Below are positions 1 to 10,822 of a stretch of DNA of 64,000 nt, in pieces; position 1 is the first letter of the stretch, and each line of letters starts with the position of its first letter. The stretch comes from Shinisaurus crocodilurus. Taxonomy: Eukaryota; Chordata; Lepidosauria; Squamata; Shinisauridae. The notes under the pieces were generated by a model. It searched no databases. It saw only the letters and a list, made by a program, of their open reading frames with translations, and was not told the DNA's origin. The DNA lies in contig CM037876.1 in NCBI GenBank assembly GCA_021292165.1, forward strand, positions 117,061,379-117,125,378, read 5' to 3'. A program made the position numbers and the translations under genes.

Positions 1-1130
1 GCCATGATAATGGTTGCTGAACAGCCAGACCAGTTTTTCAGGGCAATACTCTGTACATGTGGGTGTGATTTCCCTTCCACATTGGCCATAATTTAAGCAT
101 TTTCATGACTGTAAGTAACTAATAAAGCCAATTTAAATCCAGGTTTTGTGCCTGCCTTTTTATTGCCATTCTGCAAATTGTGTCAGTGCAAGGAGCAGGG
201 GATGCTACTTTTTCTGCAGGATAACCAATTCATCTTATTTTGAGGAAGAACCAGGTCACATGGTTTCTTGTGCTGCTCCCTCCTGCCCCCTTTCACATAG
301 CTGTAATGATTTCTGCAAGACTTGGGTTCCTGTTCCTTCTGTTTCCTTACAGGAATCTCTTTGATACAGTTCAATTTTTAGTTAATATTCCACCATTCCA
401 CTCTACACAAACAACTATTCCCTCTTTCACACAAACATACCACCATGCCCAAGCCTTTGCACCTTAAACTGTTTAGACAGTAAGTGAAACTTGCAGGTGA
501 GATGCTCAGTTATGCTTCAGTGTAACAGGAAAAAATGTACCTGGCAGAGAATTAGCATTCTTTGCTCATCAGGGAATTGTGCTTCTGCATCTGATTCTGA
601 AGGTCACCAGGGGACTTGGACCTACTTCTTTGCTACCACACAGCCTGAACTAAAGATGCTGTTGATGTGGGAGAGCTTAGTTGGTGCTTTAACTCTAAAT
701 TTTCTGCCCAAATTCAAATTGGACCATGTGTTATTTTAAGGTTCTCATATATAGAAATTAGTCATGCAGATATTTTAAATGTTCCTTTTCCCCCAAGAAG
801 CCTACCATGTCTTACTGAACTCCTAGAAAAATGTTTTGCTTACCTCCCCTATCTTTAACCTCCAAACCCGAGACTAGTTTCGCATATCCATCTCCCACAC
901 ACAACCCCTCTCTAGCCTTAACTGCTATTTCCTCATGGGGAGCACATTTATTTATTTGCCTTGCAGTTCATAGTAAAATGATATAAGTAGTTAGGAATGT
1001 CATTGGTCGGGGGGAAAATATTTTCTCAAATTCATCTGTCTGCAAAACATATACAGGATTATCGTATCTTCTGGCAAGGTGGGTGCAATCTGGATAGGAC
1101 TGGGCCCATGTGCCATTTGTTACATTACAG
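1..1130. other. intergenic DNA, no gene recognised
   Basis: Only short reading frames without recognisable motifs occur here. I see no repeat family, RNA gene or splice-bounded exon that I can name. Confidence 0.5.
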
Positions 1131-1341
1131 GAACATAGGAAGCTGCCTTATACTGAGTCAGACCATTGTCCATCTAGCCCAGTATAATCTGCTCTGGCTA
1201 GCCATGACTCCTCAAGGCCTTGGCTGAAGAGAGGTCTTTCCTAGCCTTGCTGCTTGAGATCCTGTTGACTGGAGATGGCAGGGATTGAGCCTGAGGCCTT
1301 CTGCATATAAAGCATGTGTTCCACAGCAGTGTTATGGCTCA
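1131..1341 (-). repeat. tRNA-derived SINE, degraded copy
   Basis: On the minus strand the unit begins with a tRNA-like head (a decayed A-box region followed by CTCAATCCC, a B-box-like stretch). It continues into a body that on the plus strand reads GAAGCTGCCTTATACTGAGT. The same body recurs at 52278-52472, so this is a dispersed family. This copy lacks the 5S-like extension present in the second copy. Confidence 0.7.
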
Positions 1342-1390
1342 GAAACGGCTGTGCCATGCCAGTGCTGCAATGAGAGGCATTGGGTGGTGT

Positions 1391-1557
1391 CAGGACCGGT
1401 GCAAGGCAGTTTGGTGCCCTAGGCAAGATCAGATATTTAGTGCCCCCCCCCTTCCCACTTGAGAGTGCTGTATTTTTTTGCAAGGCGTTTCTGGCACCCC
1501 CTTAGCCCTGCGCCCTAGGCAGCTGCCTAGTTGGCCTAATGGTAGCACCAGGCCCTG
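1391..1557. mobile_element. hAT-type MITE, 167 bp
   Basis: The unit starts CAGGACCGGTGC and ends CACCAGGCCCTG, which are imperfect inverted termini. It is flanked by the perfect 8-bp direct repeat GGTGGTGT (1383-1390 and 1558-1565). CAG...CTG termini and 8-bp duplications are the hAT signature. It has no coding capacity. Confidence 0.8.
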
Positions 1558-1788
1558 GGTGGTGTATGTGCAGCTGTATCTCCGCATACATCAGCTTGTA
1601 AGAGTCTGCTTGCTCCACACCCTCTCCACCTGTATATAGGCCTCTGGGTTTGCCAGCAGTGCAAGTGTTTGGTGCGAGCACGGATGGGCTCTTGGCCTTC
1701 GGCCTGCAATCTGAGGGAGCAGAGACCATCGGTGGGTAGTGGCAGCAGCAGCACCACTAAGAACATCACTGGATGGTATTTACCTTCG

Positions 1789-1790
<2 letters not shown>

Positions 1791-1819
<29 letters not shown>
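1791..1819. repeat. (CA)n microsatellite
   Basis: An uninterrupted run of CA dinucleotides about 29 bp long. Confidence 0.95.
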
Positions 1820-2070
1820 CAGCTTTATTTGCCATGTTGGAGAGGGAAGCCAATGAGTGGCTAGCCAGTGTGGCTGGCAGCCTTGCCTCATGAGAGATTG
1901 TGCTCTTTCAGTATATAGAAGTTGTTTCTTGATGTGTGTGGGGGGGAGGGGGGCTATTTCTTGAGCTGCTCCTTAGAGTGTCTTAAGGGTGAGGGTGCCT
2001 GTCCCCTTTTTTTCTTTCTTTGGCTAGTCCAGAGGGAAGAGTTGTGTGAGTGGCAGTTCTGTTGAAGGGT

Positions 2071-2766
2071 GAATCATAGAATCATAGAAAAGTAGAGTTG
2101 GAAGGGGCCTACAAGGCCATCGAGTCCAACTCCCTGCTCAATGCAGGAATCCAGGTCAAAGCATCCCTGACAGATGATTGTCCAGTTGCACCTTGAATGC
2201 CTCCAGACTGGGAGAGCCCACCACCTCCCTAGGTAGTTGGTTCCATTGTCTTATTGCTCTGACAGTCAGGACATTTTTCCTGATGTTTAGGTGGAATCTG
2301 GGTTCCTGTAACTTGAGCCCATTATTCTGTGATCAAACTGGGATGATCGAGAAGAGATCCTGGCCCTCCTCTGTGTGACAACTCTTTAAGTACTGGAAGA
2401 GTGCGATCATATCTCCCCTCAGTCTCCTCTTCTGAAGGCTAAACATGCCCAGTTATTTCAGTCTCTCCTCATAGGGCCTTGTTTCCAGTCCCTTTATCAT
2501 CCTTGTTCTTATCATCCTCTGAACCCTCTCCAGTTTGTCTACGTCCTCCTTAAAGTGTGGTGCCCAGAACTGGACGCAATACTCAAGATAAGGCCTAACC
2601 AGTGCCGAGTAAAGGGGAATTATCACTTCACGCGATTTGGAAGCTATAGTATACTTCTATTAATGCAGCCCAAAATAGCATTTGCCTTCTTTGCAGCCAC
2701 ATCACATTGCTGGCTCATATTCAGTTTGTGATCGACCACAATTCCAAGATCCTTCTCACTTGTAGT
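2071..2766 (-). mobile_element. CR1 LINE, 3' portion
   Basis: The plus strand begins GAATCATAGAATCATAGAAA, the reverse complement of the CR1 3' terminus seen at 13545-13563. The copy runs back through the 3' UTR into the last part of the reverse transcriptase ORF (the region corresponding to [11 protein letters not shown] at about 10040). It is 5'-truncated, as is usual for CR1, and has no open frame of useful length. Confidence 0.9.
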
Positions 2767-3302
2767 GGGTTGGCTCTTTGCCTTTGTCTCTTTGGTAAGT
2801 CTAGTCAGAAGGCTAATTTAAGCTGTGACTGAGTGGCCTGGCAGCTATAATGTATCTTATCCTTCCCCACTAACATCAGTGAGAGGGGGGGACTGGTGGT
2901 GTATGGGGGAATGATATTTGACCTACTGGTGTCTTGGAAGAAGGTTGGGAAGGTCCCCAGTTGGGCTGACAAATGGCAGGCAAAGCACCTGCCCACTCAG
3001 TCGCTTAGAGCACTTGCCATGTATTAGGGCTCCACATGATGAGAAGGCCTGCAGAGCCCCTAACATAAGCCGTTGCTCACCCCTAGGGATTCCTTCGCAA
3101 GCAACCGTGCTCAGCTCGCACAGGTCAGATGGTAGGGCTAGCATAGGGATGTGACATCAGGGGCAGCAATGCAGCTCTGCTCCTCATTCATGTGACTGCG
3201 GCATGAATAGAGCTGGAGGGTGCACATGCATTATCAGTGCAATCATTAGAACAATCTGTAAGGCAGATCAGGATTATTATCTCCATATTGTGAAGTGGAG
3301 CT

Positions 3303-3333
<31 letters not shown>

Positions 3334-4193
3334 GTGAGAGGCTTGCCTAAGGCCACCATGACAGTGCACAACAGAGGCAAGATCCAAATTGGGGACTTTC
3401 TGATGTGTAGCTCTCCCCTATACCTGATCCCTTAGCAATCTGTAGCGTGACTCCCACTTGCCCTGCACCTAAGGCAGGGTTTTTAAGGTAAGATACTGAA
3501 CCAACTTGCATCATCTCTGTTTAAACAAGTACATCTATCTCCTGCCAACTATGCCAAGCCAGATCAAGCTAAGTACCAGCACAGCATTCGTATTTTCGCC
3601 CATGATTAACACCTGACCTCTGCTGTTCTGGGTCAGCCTTGGGCTCACCAAGAAATGAGATTTATTGCCCAAATCTAGCTTGACCAAGTACAGAAAGGAA
3701 CACGTATGTGGTTTTTAATCAGGGGAAGGAAAATCTTAATCGCAGGGAGCCTGCAAATCCGCAAGGTCTATAATCCTGGGATCCTTTACATTCTATGATT
3801 CTTCCATTCAGCTGCAAGCAAATCCCAGGGCAGAGCAGGCAGGTTTCCCCATTATGCAGGAATGCTAGGTCATGCATTCTGAAGCATTTTGACTAAGAAT
3901 GGCCTAGTTTTTAACAGTTGCAGAAATGTTCATTCTGAATCCCTAATGATTTTACTGTGCCATTAAATTTTGGTTCCCTTTTGACCCTAACTTTTTAGGG
4001 CATGCTAAAGACTAACATACCTTGCATTGTACTCGTTCTTCTGCAGCCCTTTATCCCCATCCTGCCATCAAACAAAATCCATTCTGTGGGAGAATTGTTC
4101 AAATTAAAGGTAAAATGAATGTTTTAATATTTATTAAGTATAAGCTGTAAGTTGCTGAGCCTTTTCCTTGGAATACTGAATATAAACCTTTGA

Positions 4194-4198
<5 letters not shown>
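2767..4198. other. intergenic DNA with a (GA)n tract
   Basis: A GA-dinucleotide run lies at about 3303-3328. Otherwise there is no recognisable gene or repeat. Overlapping short frames on both strands near 2920-3150 show no protein motif. Confidence 0.5.

Positions 4199-4226
<28 letters not shown>
4199..4226. repeat. (TA)n microsatellite
   Basis: Fourteen AT dinucleotides without interruption. Frames running across it contain an artificial IYIYIY stretch. Confidence 0.95.
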
Positions 4227-4228
<2 letters not shown>

Positions 4229-5075
4229 GGGTGGGGGAGATTTCTGCAGCTCATCTTTTCTCTGTGGAATACAAAATTTTCTCTTTTTTCCTTATCTGTC
4301 TCCTTTTTTCTGATCCCCCCCCTGGAGGTTTTAAAGACTCTTTTTTCTGTTTTCAGTTGTCTGCATCTTTGTATTGTTTCCTTTCTTTTCCTCTGTAGGC
4401 TATTTTTCATTTCTACATTTACACTCTTTTCCTTAACATAAATACTCTGATTGAAATTTGTGCAGATAAAAGTTTGCAAAATATTTCCTAGGTCATCACG
4501 TTTTGGCTATGTAAAAAGTAAGAAGGTAAAGTAATGACCTTTCCAGGGTCACCACCTTGTGTTGCTGAATAGCAGGGATGTTGAAGAGTCCTTGGTCTCG
4601 AGTCACGAGTCGAGTCACGAGTCTTTGGACCCGAGTCTCGAGTCCGAGTCCGAGTCCTTGGTCCAAAATGGTGAGTCACGAGTCATGAGTCACTCCCAAA
4701 GCTGACTCCACGAGTCCCTATTAAAATCAATGGGTTTTTTTCCCAACAAAATAAGGCTACTTCAGATGTGTGGTTTAAATAAATTCTAGGCACAAGTGTG
4801 CCTTTTTATTTCAAAACTCTGCAACTGATTTTAGCAAGAACAGACCAGGCAGAAAAACCCAAAATACCAGGCAGGCAGAGGAGGCAGGGAACCCCAAAGC
4901 AGGCAGGCAGAGGCCTTTGTCTTGGACAATTCAACTGTTGAACTGGTCAAGAGGAGACCAGGCAGGCAGAGGAGGCTGGGAACCCCAAACAGGCAGGCAG
5001 AGGCAGCCAAACCCAAAATGTCTGAAAGGTTGCATTTTAGAAAAATGATTTTAAAAAATAAACTTGCTGTACTTC

Positions 5076-5462
5076 CTAAAACTTATTCATGTTGCATTTG
5101 AGGAACATGATTTTTTCTAAATGTTTGGCCCCCATTCTGGAACGGTGAGATCTCATCACAATTCCACCCTCACTGAACACCCGCTCCAATGGTGATGAAC
5201 TTGCTGGAACCAGAAACACACTCAGAGCAGCCACACAGAGTAATCTCAGGTCCTTCTTCTGCCGCTCCCAAGTATGCAACACATCAATCAAAATAAATCT
5301 TGACACACTGTTGGGGCTGCACTCCTGGTAGCCGTCCATAGTGGCCGAGCAGCGGCACACCTCACTTCCATGCGCTTTTCGCCGGCAATCATGCTTCTTC
5401 CACTCCTTCTGGCACAGCCCAGGGATGTTGAAGAGTCCTTGGTCTCGAGTCTCGAGTCCCAT
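5076..5462 (-). pseudogene. hAT transposase C-terminal fragment
   Basis: The minus-strand frame (128 residues) ends in a recognisable hAT C-terminal dimerisation segment: LLCVAALSVFLVPASSSPLE, then RVFSEGG and an RxRM stretch, closing with an LKCN-type motif. In intact hAT transposases this region mediates dimerisation and completes the catalytic fold. The first 20 or so residues of the open frame come from the terminal GAGTC repeats and are not transposase. The N-terminal BED zinc finger, the catalytic DDE region and most of the insertion domain are absent, so this is a deletion derivative. It lies wholly within the 4573-5554 element. Confidence 0.85.
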
Positions 5463-5554
5463 TAAAAATATTGGGACTTGAGTCCGAGTCGAGTCAGAGG
5501 GAGGACTCAGTCCGACTCACGAGTCGAGTCCTCGAGTCCGAGTCCCCATCCCTG
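5420..5554. mobile_element. inner MITE-like unit sharing the right end of the hAT element
   Basis: CAGGGATGTTGAAGAGTCCT at 5420 repeats the outer left terminus at 4573 exactly. With the outer right terminus at 5554 it forms a 135-bp unit with both ends. It has no target duplication of its own, so the outer pair of ends defines the last transposition. Confidence 0.7.
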
Positions 5555-5562
5555 CTGAATAG

Positions 5563-6638
5563 CAACACCTGCGTTCGTGATGAGGGTTTCAGACAGTTCT
5601 CCTAGCATTCCTTCTTAGAGAGACACCTATTATAAATATCCAAATTAAAGGCTAAGCAAAATGGATAAAATAAGGTAAAGGGGAATCAGCTTCCATGAAC
5701 ATGCAACATCAGTGACCTCAGTATACCTTTTACTCCCTCCCCCCTTTTTTTGGAAAGTAGAAATACAGCTGCATTTCTTCATAAAGAGGAACCTCTCATT
5801 TGACATAATTTAACATTGTCTAGACAGCAAACCAGGCCTTTCTTCAAGTCACATAATCTATTGCCCATTTCTTCAGCTCAAGAGGACATTTTCTGAGATT
5901 AGATAGAAGCTGGCAGGGCAGAATGTTGTTAACCCAGGGAGTGCCTCTGCTCTTTGTCTCTGTCCATAGGTTGTTCTCCTTGGCGGTTTTATTCCCTGCC
6001 TACCTTCTCCCCTTCAGAAGAGGTTCTTCCCTGCTCTAGCTGGTAAAGATTAGATTGTTCTATGCACAAGTTATACAAATGGAGGAGCTCTGAGAGGAAT
6101 ATTTGCTCAGTATAGATAAAGTGGCAAATGTTACTTTGTATGTAACCTGTATTCCCTTGCAGATCTGCAAAAATGGGGTCTGTAACTTTCTGCTAGGAGG
6201 AGATGTGATTGTAGGATCTGGAAAGGAGACAGTGATTAATTCATAACTGGCTATCAATGTCTGTATTCAAATTCTGCAGGGAGGGGAAACAAATTAGGAG
6301 AGGGAGAGATTAAACTTAATTTTAATACCCACCCCCAAATTTTAAAACATTTCATATTGCAAACATGGAAGACTGGGGTTCAGTATTTTAAATCATTGTA
6401 CTTCCTTTCCATCTTCCTTTCTGACAATTTCCCCCCTTCTTCCCAGCTATACCCTCAACATATCCTAGGATAAATATTAATAAAACGTCTAACATTCCTA
6501 GGAGAGAGCACTTGTGCATCCCACATCTGAGCAATGAGAAGTTTCAAGTCCTTATCTAGGGTTCAGTTTCCTTAGAAGGGTATCGCTTGAGGCTTATGGC
6601 ATTTCTATGATACATTGTTTTATTTACACATATAAATA
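5563..6638. other. intergenic DNA, no gene recognised
   Basis: I see no coding motif, RNA gene or named repeat in this AT-rich stretch. Confidence 0.5.
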
Positions 6639-6639
6639 A

Positions 6640-6868
6640 GCCAGTGTGGCGTAGTGGTGAGAGTGTTGGAATGGGACTCGGGAGATCCAGGTTCTAGTCC
6701 CTGCTCAGCCATGAAACTCACTGGGTGACTTTGGGCCAGTCACTGACTCTCAGCCTAACCTACCTCACAGGGTTGTTGTGAGGATAAAATGGAGAGGAGG
6801 AGGAGGATTGTGTAAGCTGCCTTGGGTTCCTTGCGGGAAAAAAGGCAGGGGTATAAATATAATAGATA
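6640..6868 (+). repeat. Sauria-type SINE
   Basis: A tRNA-derived head contains an A-box-like TGGCGTAGTGG and a B-box-like GGTTCTAGTCC. It is followed by a body with CACTGGGTGACTTTGGGCCA and CACAGGGTTGTTGTGAGGAT, then a GTATAAATATAATA tail. This is the layout of the squamate Sauria SINE, whose 3' end is shared with a Bov-B LINE. A hAT MITE has inserted directly into the AT-rich tail. Confidence 0.85.
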
Positions 6869-6876
6869 AATATAAT

Positions 6877-7022
6877 CAGTGCTTTTTTTCTGGAGAAAAA
6901 GGTACCGGAACTCTTGGATTACATTTCCTCGGGAGTAGATGGCGATTCAATTGTAATGCAATTAATAGAAGAAAAGGTGCTGGAACTCAGTTCCGGTGAG
7001 TTCCACCAGAAAAAAAGCCCTG
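6877..7022. mobile_element. hAT MITE family A, copy 1 (146 bp)
   Basis: The termini CAGTGCTTTTTTTCTGG and CCAGAAAAAAAGCCCTG are inverted repeats. The perfect 8-bp duplication AATATAAT flanks it (6869-6876 and 7023-7030). Near-identical copies lie at 37941 and 44327, which indicates fairly recent amplification. It is non-coding. Confidence 0.9.
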
Positions 7023-7030
7023 AATATAAT

Positions 7031-8469
7031 AGATAATAGATAAATATACAGGCTGAACTTGCAAGCCTTTCATGAGTACTGTACTCTTTTGTGGGTTAAT
7101 TAGCTACGTTCTTGGCAAGGTTGGTTCTGTAACCCAAAACAAAGCTGTGGATATCTGTGTACAGTCTGTTCTGCAAGGAGAGGAGTAAGTTGGCATGATC
7201 GTATGAGAAGGAGGGGATTAGGTAATATGGAGTCCCTGATCCTTTTGGGAATAGGAAAGGAGAAGGAGATGAAGAGCTGGGTTAGCATTTGAGAGTGGGT
7301 TGGAAGGAGCAGGTTGAAAGGAAGCTAAGCTAGTAGGGAGGAGTCGTGATGACCACCCCCAGCATTCTCTCACTATATTTTACAAGGCTGTGGGCAGGGA
7401 TCTACCCAGAGCTGGCAACACACCCATGCAATTCACCAGCTTTTCTGGTGTCTCTTGCCCATGAAAACCTCTGCACCAGCCTGTGCTGCAAGACAACCTC
7501 TCTAGAGGTTGATTGTGGGGGTGGGGGCTCTGGGAAGGGACACCAGAAGTGCACTGAAAACAGGGGCCTCAGTCACAATCCTGTGCCACCAAGGCAGGCT
7601 GCAGCAAGTGGCTGAGGCCCCAGCTGAGAGCGAGTCACAGATTAGAGCCAATTGTCTTCAGCACACACACACACACACAGGCTTACAGGCTTACTCAAAA
7701 AGTGGGGATAGAGCGGGTGGAGGATATGTTTGCAGAAGAACCGCCAACCTGTATACCTTTCCCTGGATCAGAATGATCCGTTCCTGAGGACTGGATGGAC
7801 ACTAGAGAGCATTGCAACTCCAGGCTTGAGGCAGCACCAGCAAAATGGCCCCTTTTTAAAATGAGACGTGTGTTCAAAGCTGAGCTAGGAAATTGTAGAA
7901 CCTCAGCATCCAATGTCATCTGTAGGAGCCCTGCCCTCCCTGGAGCGGTAGCAAGCTGCAGTTTGCCTTCCCGTAGCAAGATCAGCCTGGAATTTGGGGT
8001 AGCAGATCCACAGAAGACCCGAGCACCCAAGCTTGTCTATGGTGAGAGCAGGTGGAATATGTTGGGGTAACGTCCACTTAAATGTACAGCACAAAATACA
8101 TGTGTCCAGAGACCCAGCACATCTCAGCTCCTCTGTAATGGGGGCTAGCATGCACTTGGAAATGACACTATGTGATGACATAGTGCTGTTCACAGGGCAC
8201 TGTACAGAAAGAAAGAAAAAGATGGCTCCTGCTCAATCCTCAGACCAATGCCAACACGAATATCAGAATAATTCTCACACAAATAATACATCTACAGCAT
8301 TTGATTCAAATATTTTTTCCCTTCATGCCTCTTGACACACTGCTGCATTCTCTCTCAGCAGGACTGGGCCTGTGGCCATAACAGAATGGAAAAGATGTGA
8401 TCCTTGTTCAACTATGCATGCCTTTATACATCTTCATTAAGAAGTCTTTTCTACTTTTCACCACATTGC
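7031..8469. other. intergenic DNA with a short (CA)n tract
   Basis: A CA run lies at about 7663-7679. Several overlapping frames of 90-110 codons near 7500-8330 occur on both strands at once and show no protein motif, so I do not call a gene. Confidence 0.45.
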
Positions 8470-10210
8470 AGCTTCCATAACGAAGAAGTTCGGAGCTGCA
8501 TGAGTATAGAAGCAATAAGATAAGTAAGGTCCCATGATAAGTAATGCCCCATGGCAAGCGACTCTAATGAGAAAAGGAGCCCAGGATGGGTGGGAGTTTT
8601 TAAAAAAGGAAATTTTAAAGGCACAATTGCAAACAATTCCCACAAGCAAAAAAAGCAGAGGGCAACAGAAGAAGCCAATGTGGCTTCACAATAAACTCAA
8701 AGATGACCTGAAAACAAAAAAAGACACGTATAGGAAGTGGAAGGAAGGACAGGCTACAAGGGAAGAGTACAGGCAGGTAGCACAGAACTGCAGGAATAGT
8801 GTCAGGAAGGCTAAAGCTGAGAATGAGCTGAGGCTAGCGAGGGATGCTAAAAACAACAAGAAAGCTTTCTTCAGATACATGCATAGTAAAAGACAGAGGA
8901 AAGAAATTGTGGTTCAACTACGGTATGCAATGAGGATGGCAAATTGATAACAGAAGACAAAGAAAAGGCAGAAGTGTTCAATTCCTACTTCGGCTCGGTC
9001 TTCTACCAAAAGAGGTACTATGACCCCACCTGGCAAACCTGAAGTGCAGACTGAAGGGGCAGGATTGCAGCTTGAGACTGATAGGCAAATGGTCAAGGAG
9101 CACCTGATTACTCTGAACGAGTTTAAATCTCCAGGGCCTGACGAGCGGCATCCTAGAGTAATAAAGGAACTGGCAGAAAAACTCTCAGAACTACTGTCTA
9201 TTATTTTTGATAAATCATGGAGGACAGGTGAAGTGCCAGATGACTGGAGGGCAAATGTTGTTCCCATCTTCAAAAAGGGCAAGAAGGAGGAACCTGGGAA
9301 CTATAGACCAGTCAGTCTGACATCAATCCCTGGGAAAATTTTGGAGCAGATTATAAAAAAAGCCAGTCTGCAAGCACCTTGAAAAGAATGCAGTGATTAC
9401 TAGAAGCCAGCATGGATTTGTCAAGAACAAATCCTGCCAGACTAATCTGATCTCATTTTTTGATCGGGTAACCTCCCTTGTGGACTGTGGGAATGCTGTG
9501 GACATAATATATCTGGACTTCAGCAAAGCTTTCGACAAAGTGCCTCATGATATCCTGATTAGCAAGCTAGCTAAAAGTGGGCTAGATGGAACAACTATCA
9601 GGTGGATCCACAATTGGCTACAGAATCGGACCCAAAGAGTGCTTATCAATGGTTCCTTCTCAAACTGGGGAGAGGTAACGAGCGGGGTACCACAGGGCTC
9701 GGTCCTGGCCCAGTGCTCTTCAACATTTTTATTAATGACTTGGATGAGGAGGTGCAGGGAATGCTTATCAAATCTGCAGATGACACAAAGTTGGGTGGAA
9801 CAGCTAATACTCTGGAAGACAGAAACAAAAGTCAAAGCGATCTCGATAGGCTGGAGCGCTGGGCTGAAAACAACAGAATGAAATTTAATAGGGATAAATG
9901 CCAAGTGCTGCACCTAGGGAGAGGAAACCAACTGCAGAGTTACAGAATGGGGGACACTTGGCTCAACAATACTACAAGTGAGAAGGATCTTGGAATTGTG
10001 GTAGATCACAAACTAAATATGAGCCAGCAATGCGATGTGGCTGCGAAGAAGGCAAATGCTATTTTGGGTTGCATTAATAGAATTATAGCTTCCAAATCGC
10101 GTGAAGTGATCATTCCCCTTTACTCAGCACTGGTTAGGCCTCCTCTTGAGTACTGCATCCAGTTCTTTACTTTACTTTAAGTACTTTAAGAAGGACGTAG
10201 ACAAACTGGA
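8470..10210 (+). pseudogene. CR1 LINE, ORF2 reverse transcriptase region (frameshifted)
   Basis: Successive plus-strand frames (8534-8947, 9020-9382, 9393-9881, 9602-10180) read through one CR1 ORF2. They show a linker with KKPMWLHNKLKDDLKTKKDT, RT motifs GNYRPVSLTSIPGKILEQII and YLDFSKAFDKVPHD, then the catalytic box. The catalytic box reads SADD where CR1 normally has FADD, so the aromatic residue is lost. At least three frame changes break the ORF. The endonuclease domain and 5' part are missing (5' truncation). The 3' end of the same copy resumes at 13115 after a nested RTE insertion. Confidence 0.9.
10199..10210 (+). repeat. target-site duplication, left copy
   Basis: AGACAAACTGGA is repeated exactly at 13103-13114. 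The pair brackets the RTE-type insertion in the CR1 3' region. Confidence 0.9.
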
Positions 10211-10420
10211 CTTTATGTTTTGGATCGTTCTTTGTCTGGTTCCTCTCCCCGGACCTTACCGCCATGGGTGACCCTACTGGGAGTATATAGCTCCCGACGG
10301 CATTGCTCACAGGATTCATCGGAACACACAAGCCCACTCACCACTTCAAGGTGACGATCCGGCGAGGTCAATGGCTACTAGTCATGATGGCTCTATACTA
10401 CCGCCAGGATCAGAGGCTGC

Positions 10421-10822
10421 ATGCCTGGGGAACAAGAGAGGGAGGGGGGACTGCCACACTCATGTCCTGCTGATGAGCTTCCCAGAAGTGCCTGGCATCT
10501 TCTGGATTATGTAACTGTCCGTGTTAGAGATCTCCACGATGTACTTCTTACTAGGGCCATGGTGAGTGCCGACGAATGCTGGACAGACCACCGACTAATC
10601 CGGTCCACAATGGTTATCAACATTGCTCCCCAACGTAGGCTTCAAGGAAAGAAACCAAGGCATAAAATGAACATCCAAGCCCTTCAAGATCCTACTAAGC
10701 AAACTCGTCTTCAATCACTTCTTAAGGAACATCTACCTACGGAACCTCCTGACAACATTGAGGACCATTGGTCTAAGCTGAAAACCTCCATTACTGCAGC
10801 TTGTGAACAAACTATTGAATAA
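10421..10822 (+). pseudogene. RTE endonuclease domain, C-terminal part
   Basis: The part from about 10480 reads WHLLDYVTVRVRDLHDVLLT, then a SADECWTDHRLI stretch. This is the final segment of an apurinic-type endonuclease, whose SDHR-like motif holds the catalytic Asp-His. The upstream metal-binding motifs are absent. The frame ends at a stop at 10820-10822, while the downstream linker and RT continue in another frame, so a frameshift lies at about 10805-10822. Confidence 0.8.

Larger units (their letters stand above)
4573..5554 (-). mobile_element. hAT element carrying a transposase remnant, 982 bp
   Basis: The element begins CAGGGATGTTGAAGAG and ends GTCCCCATCCCTG. It is flanked by the perfect 8-bp repeat CTGAATAG (4565-4572 and 5555-5562). 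Both subterminal regions are dense in GAGTC/GACTC motifs, the kind of array to which hAT transposases often bind (family knowledge, not shown here). The interior holds a direct repeat built on CCAGGCAGGCAGAGGAGGC (about 4865 and 4959) and the end of a transposase gene on the minus strand. A second copy of the left terminus lies inside at 5420. The element is non-autonomous because most of the transposase is missing. Confidence 0.88.

Noticed and set aside
4099..4479. A 126-codon minus-strand frame
   Set aside because: It owes part of its length to a (TA)n microsatellite (IYIYIYIY) and has no domain.
6640..6720. A tRNA gene
   Set aside because: A- and B-box-like motifs are present but no cloverleaf closes, and the sequence continues into a SINE body repeated many times in the window.
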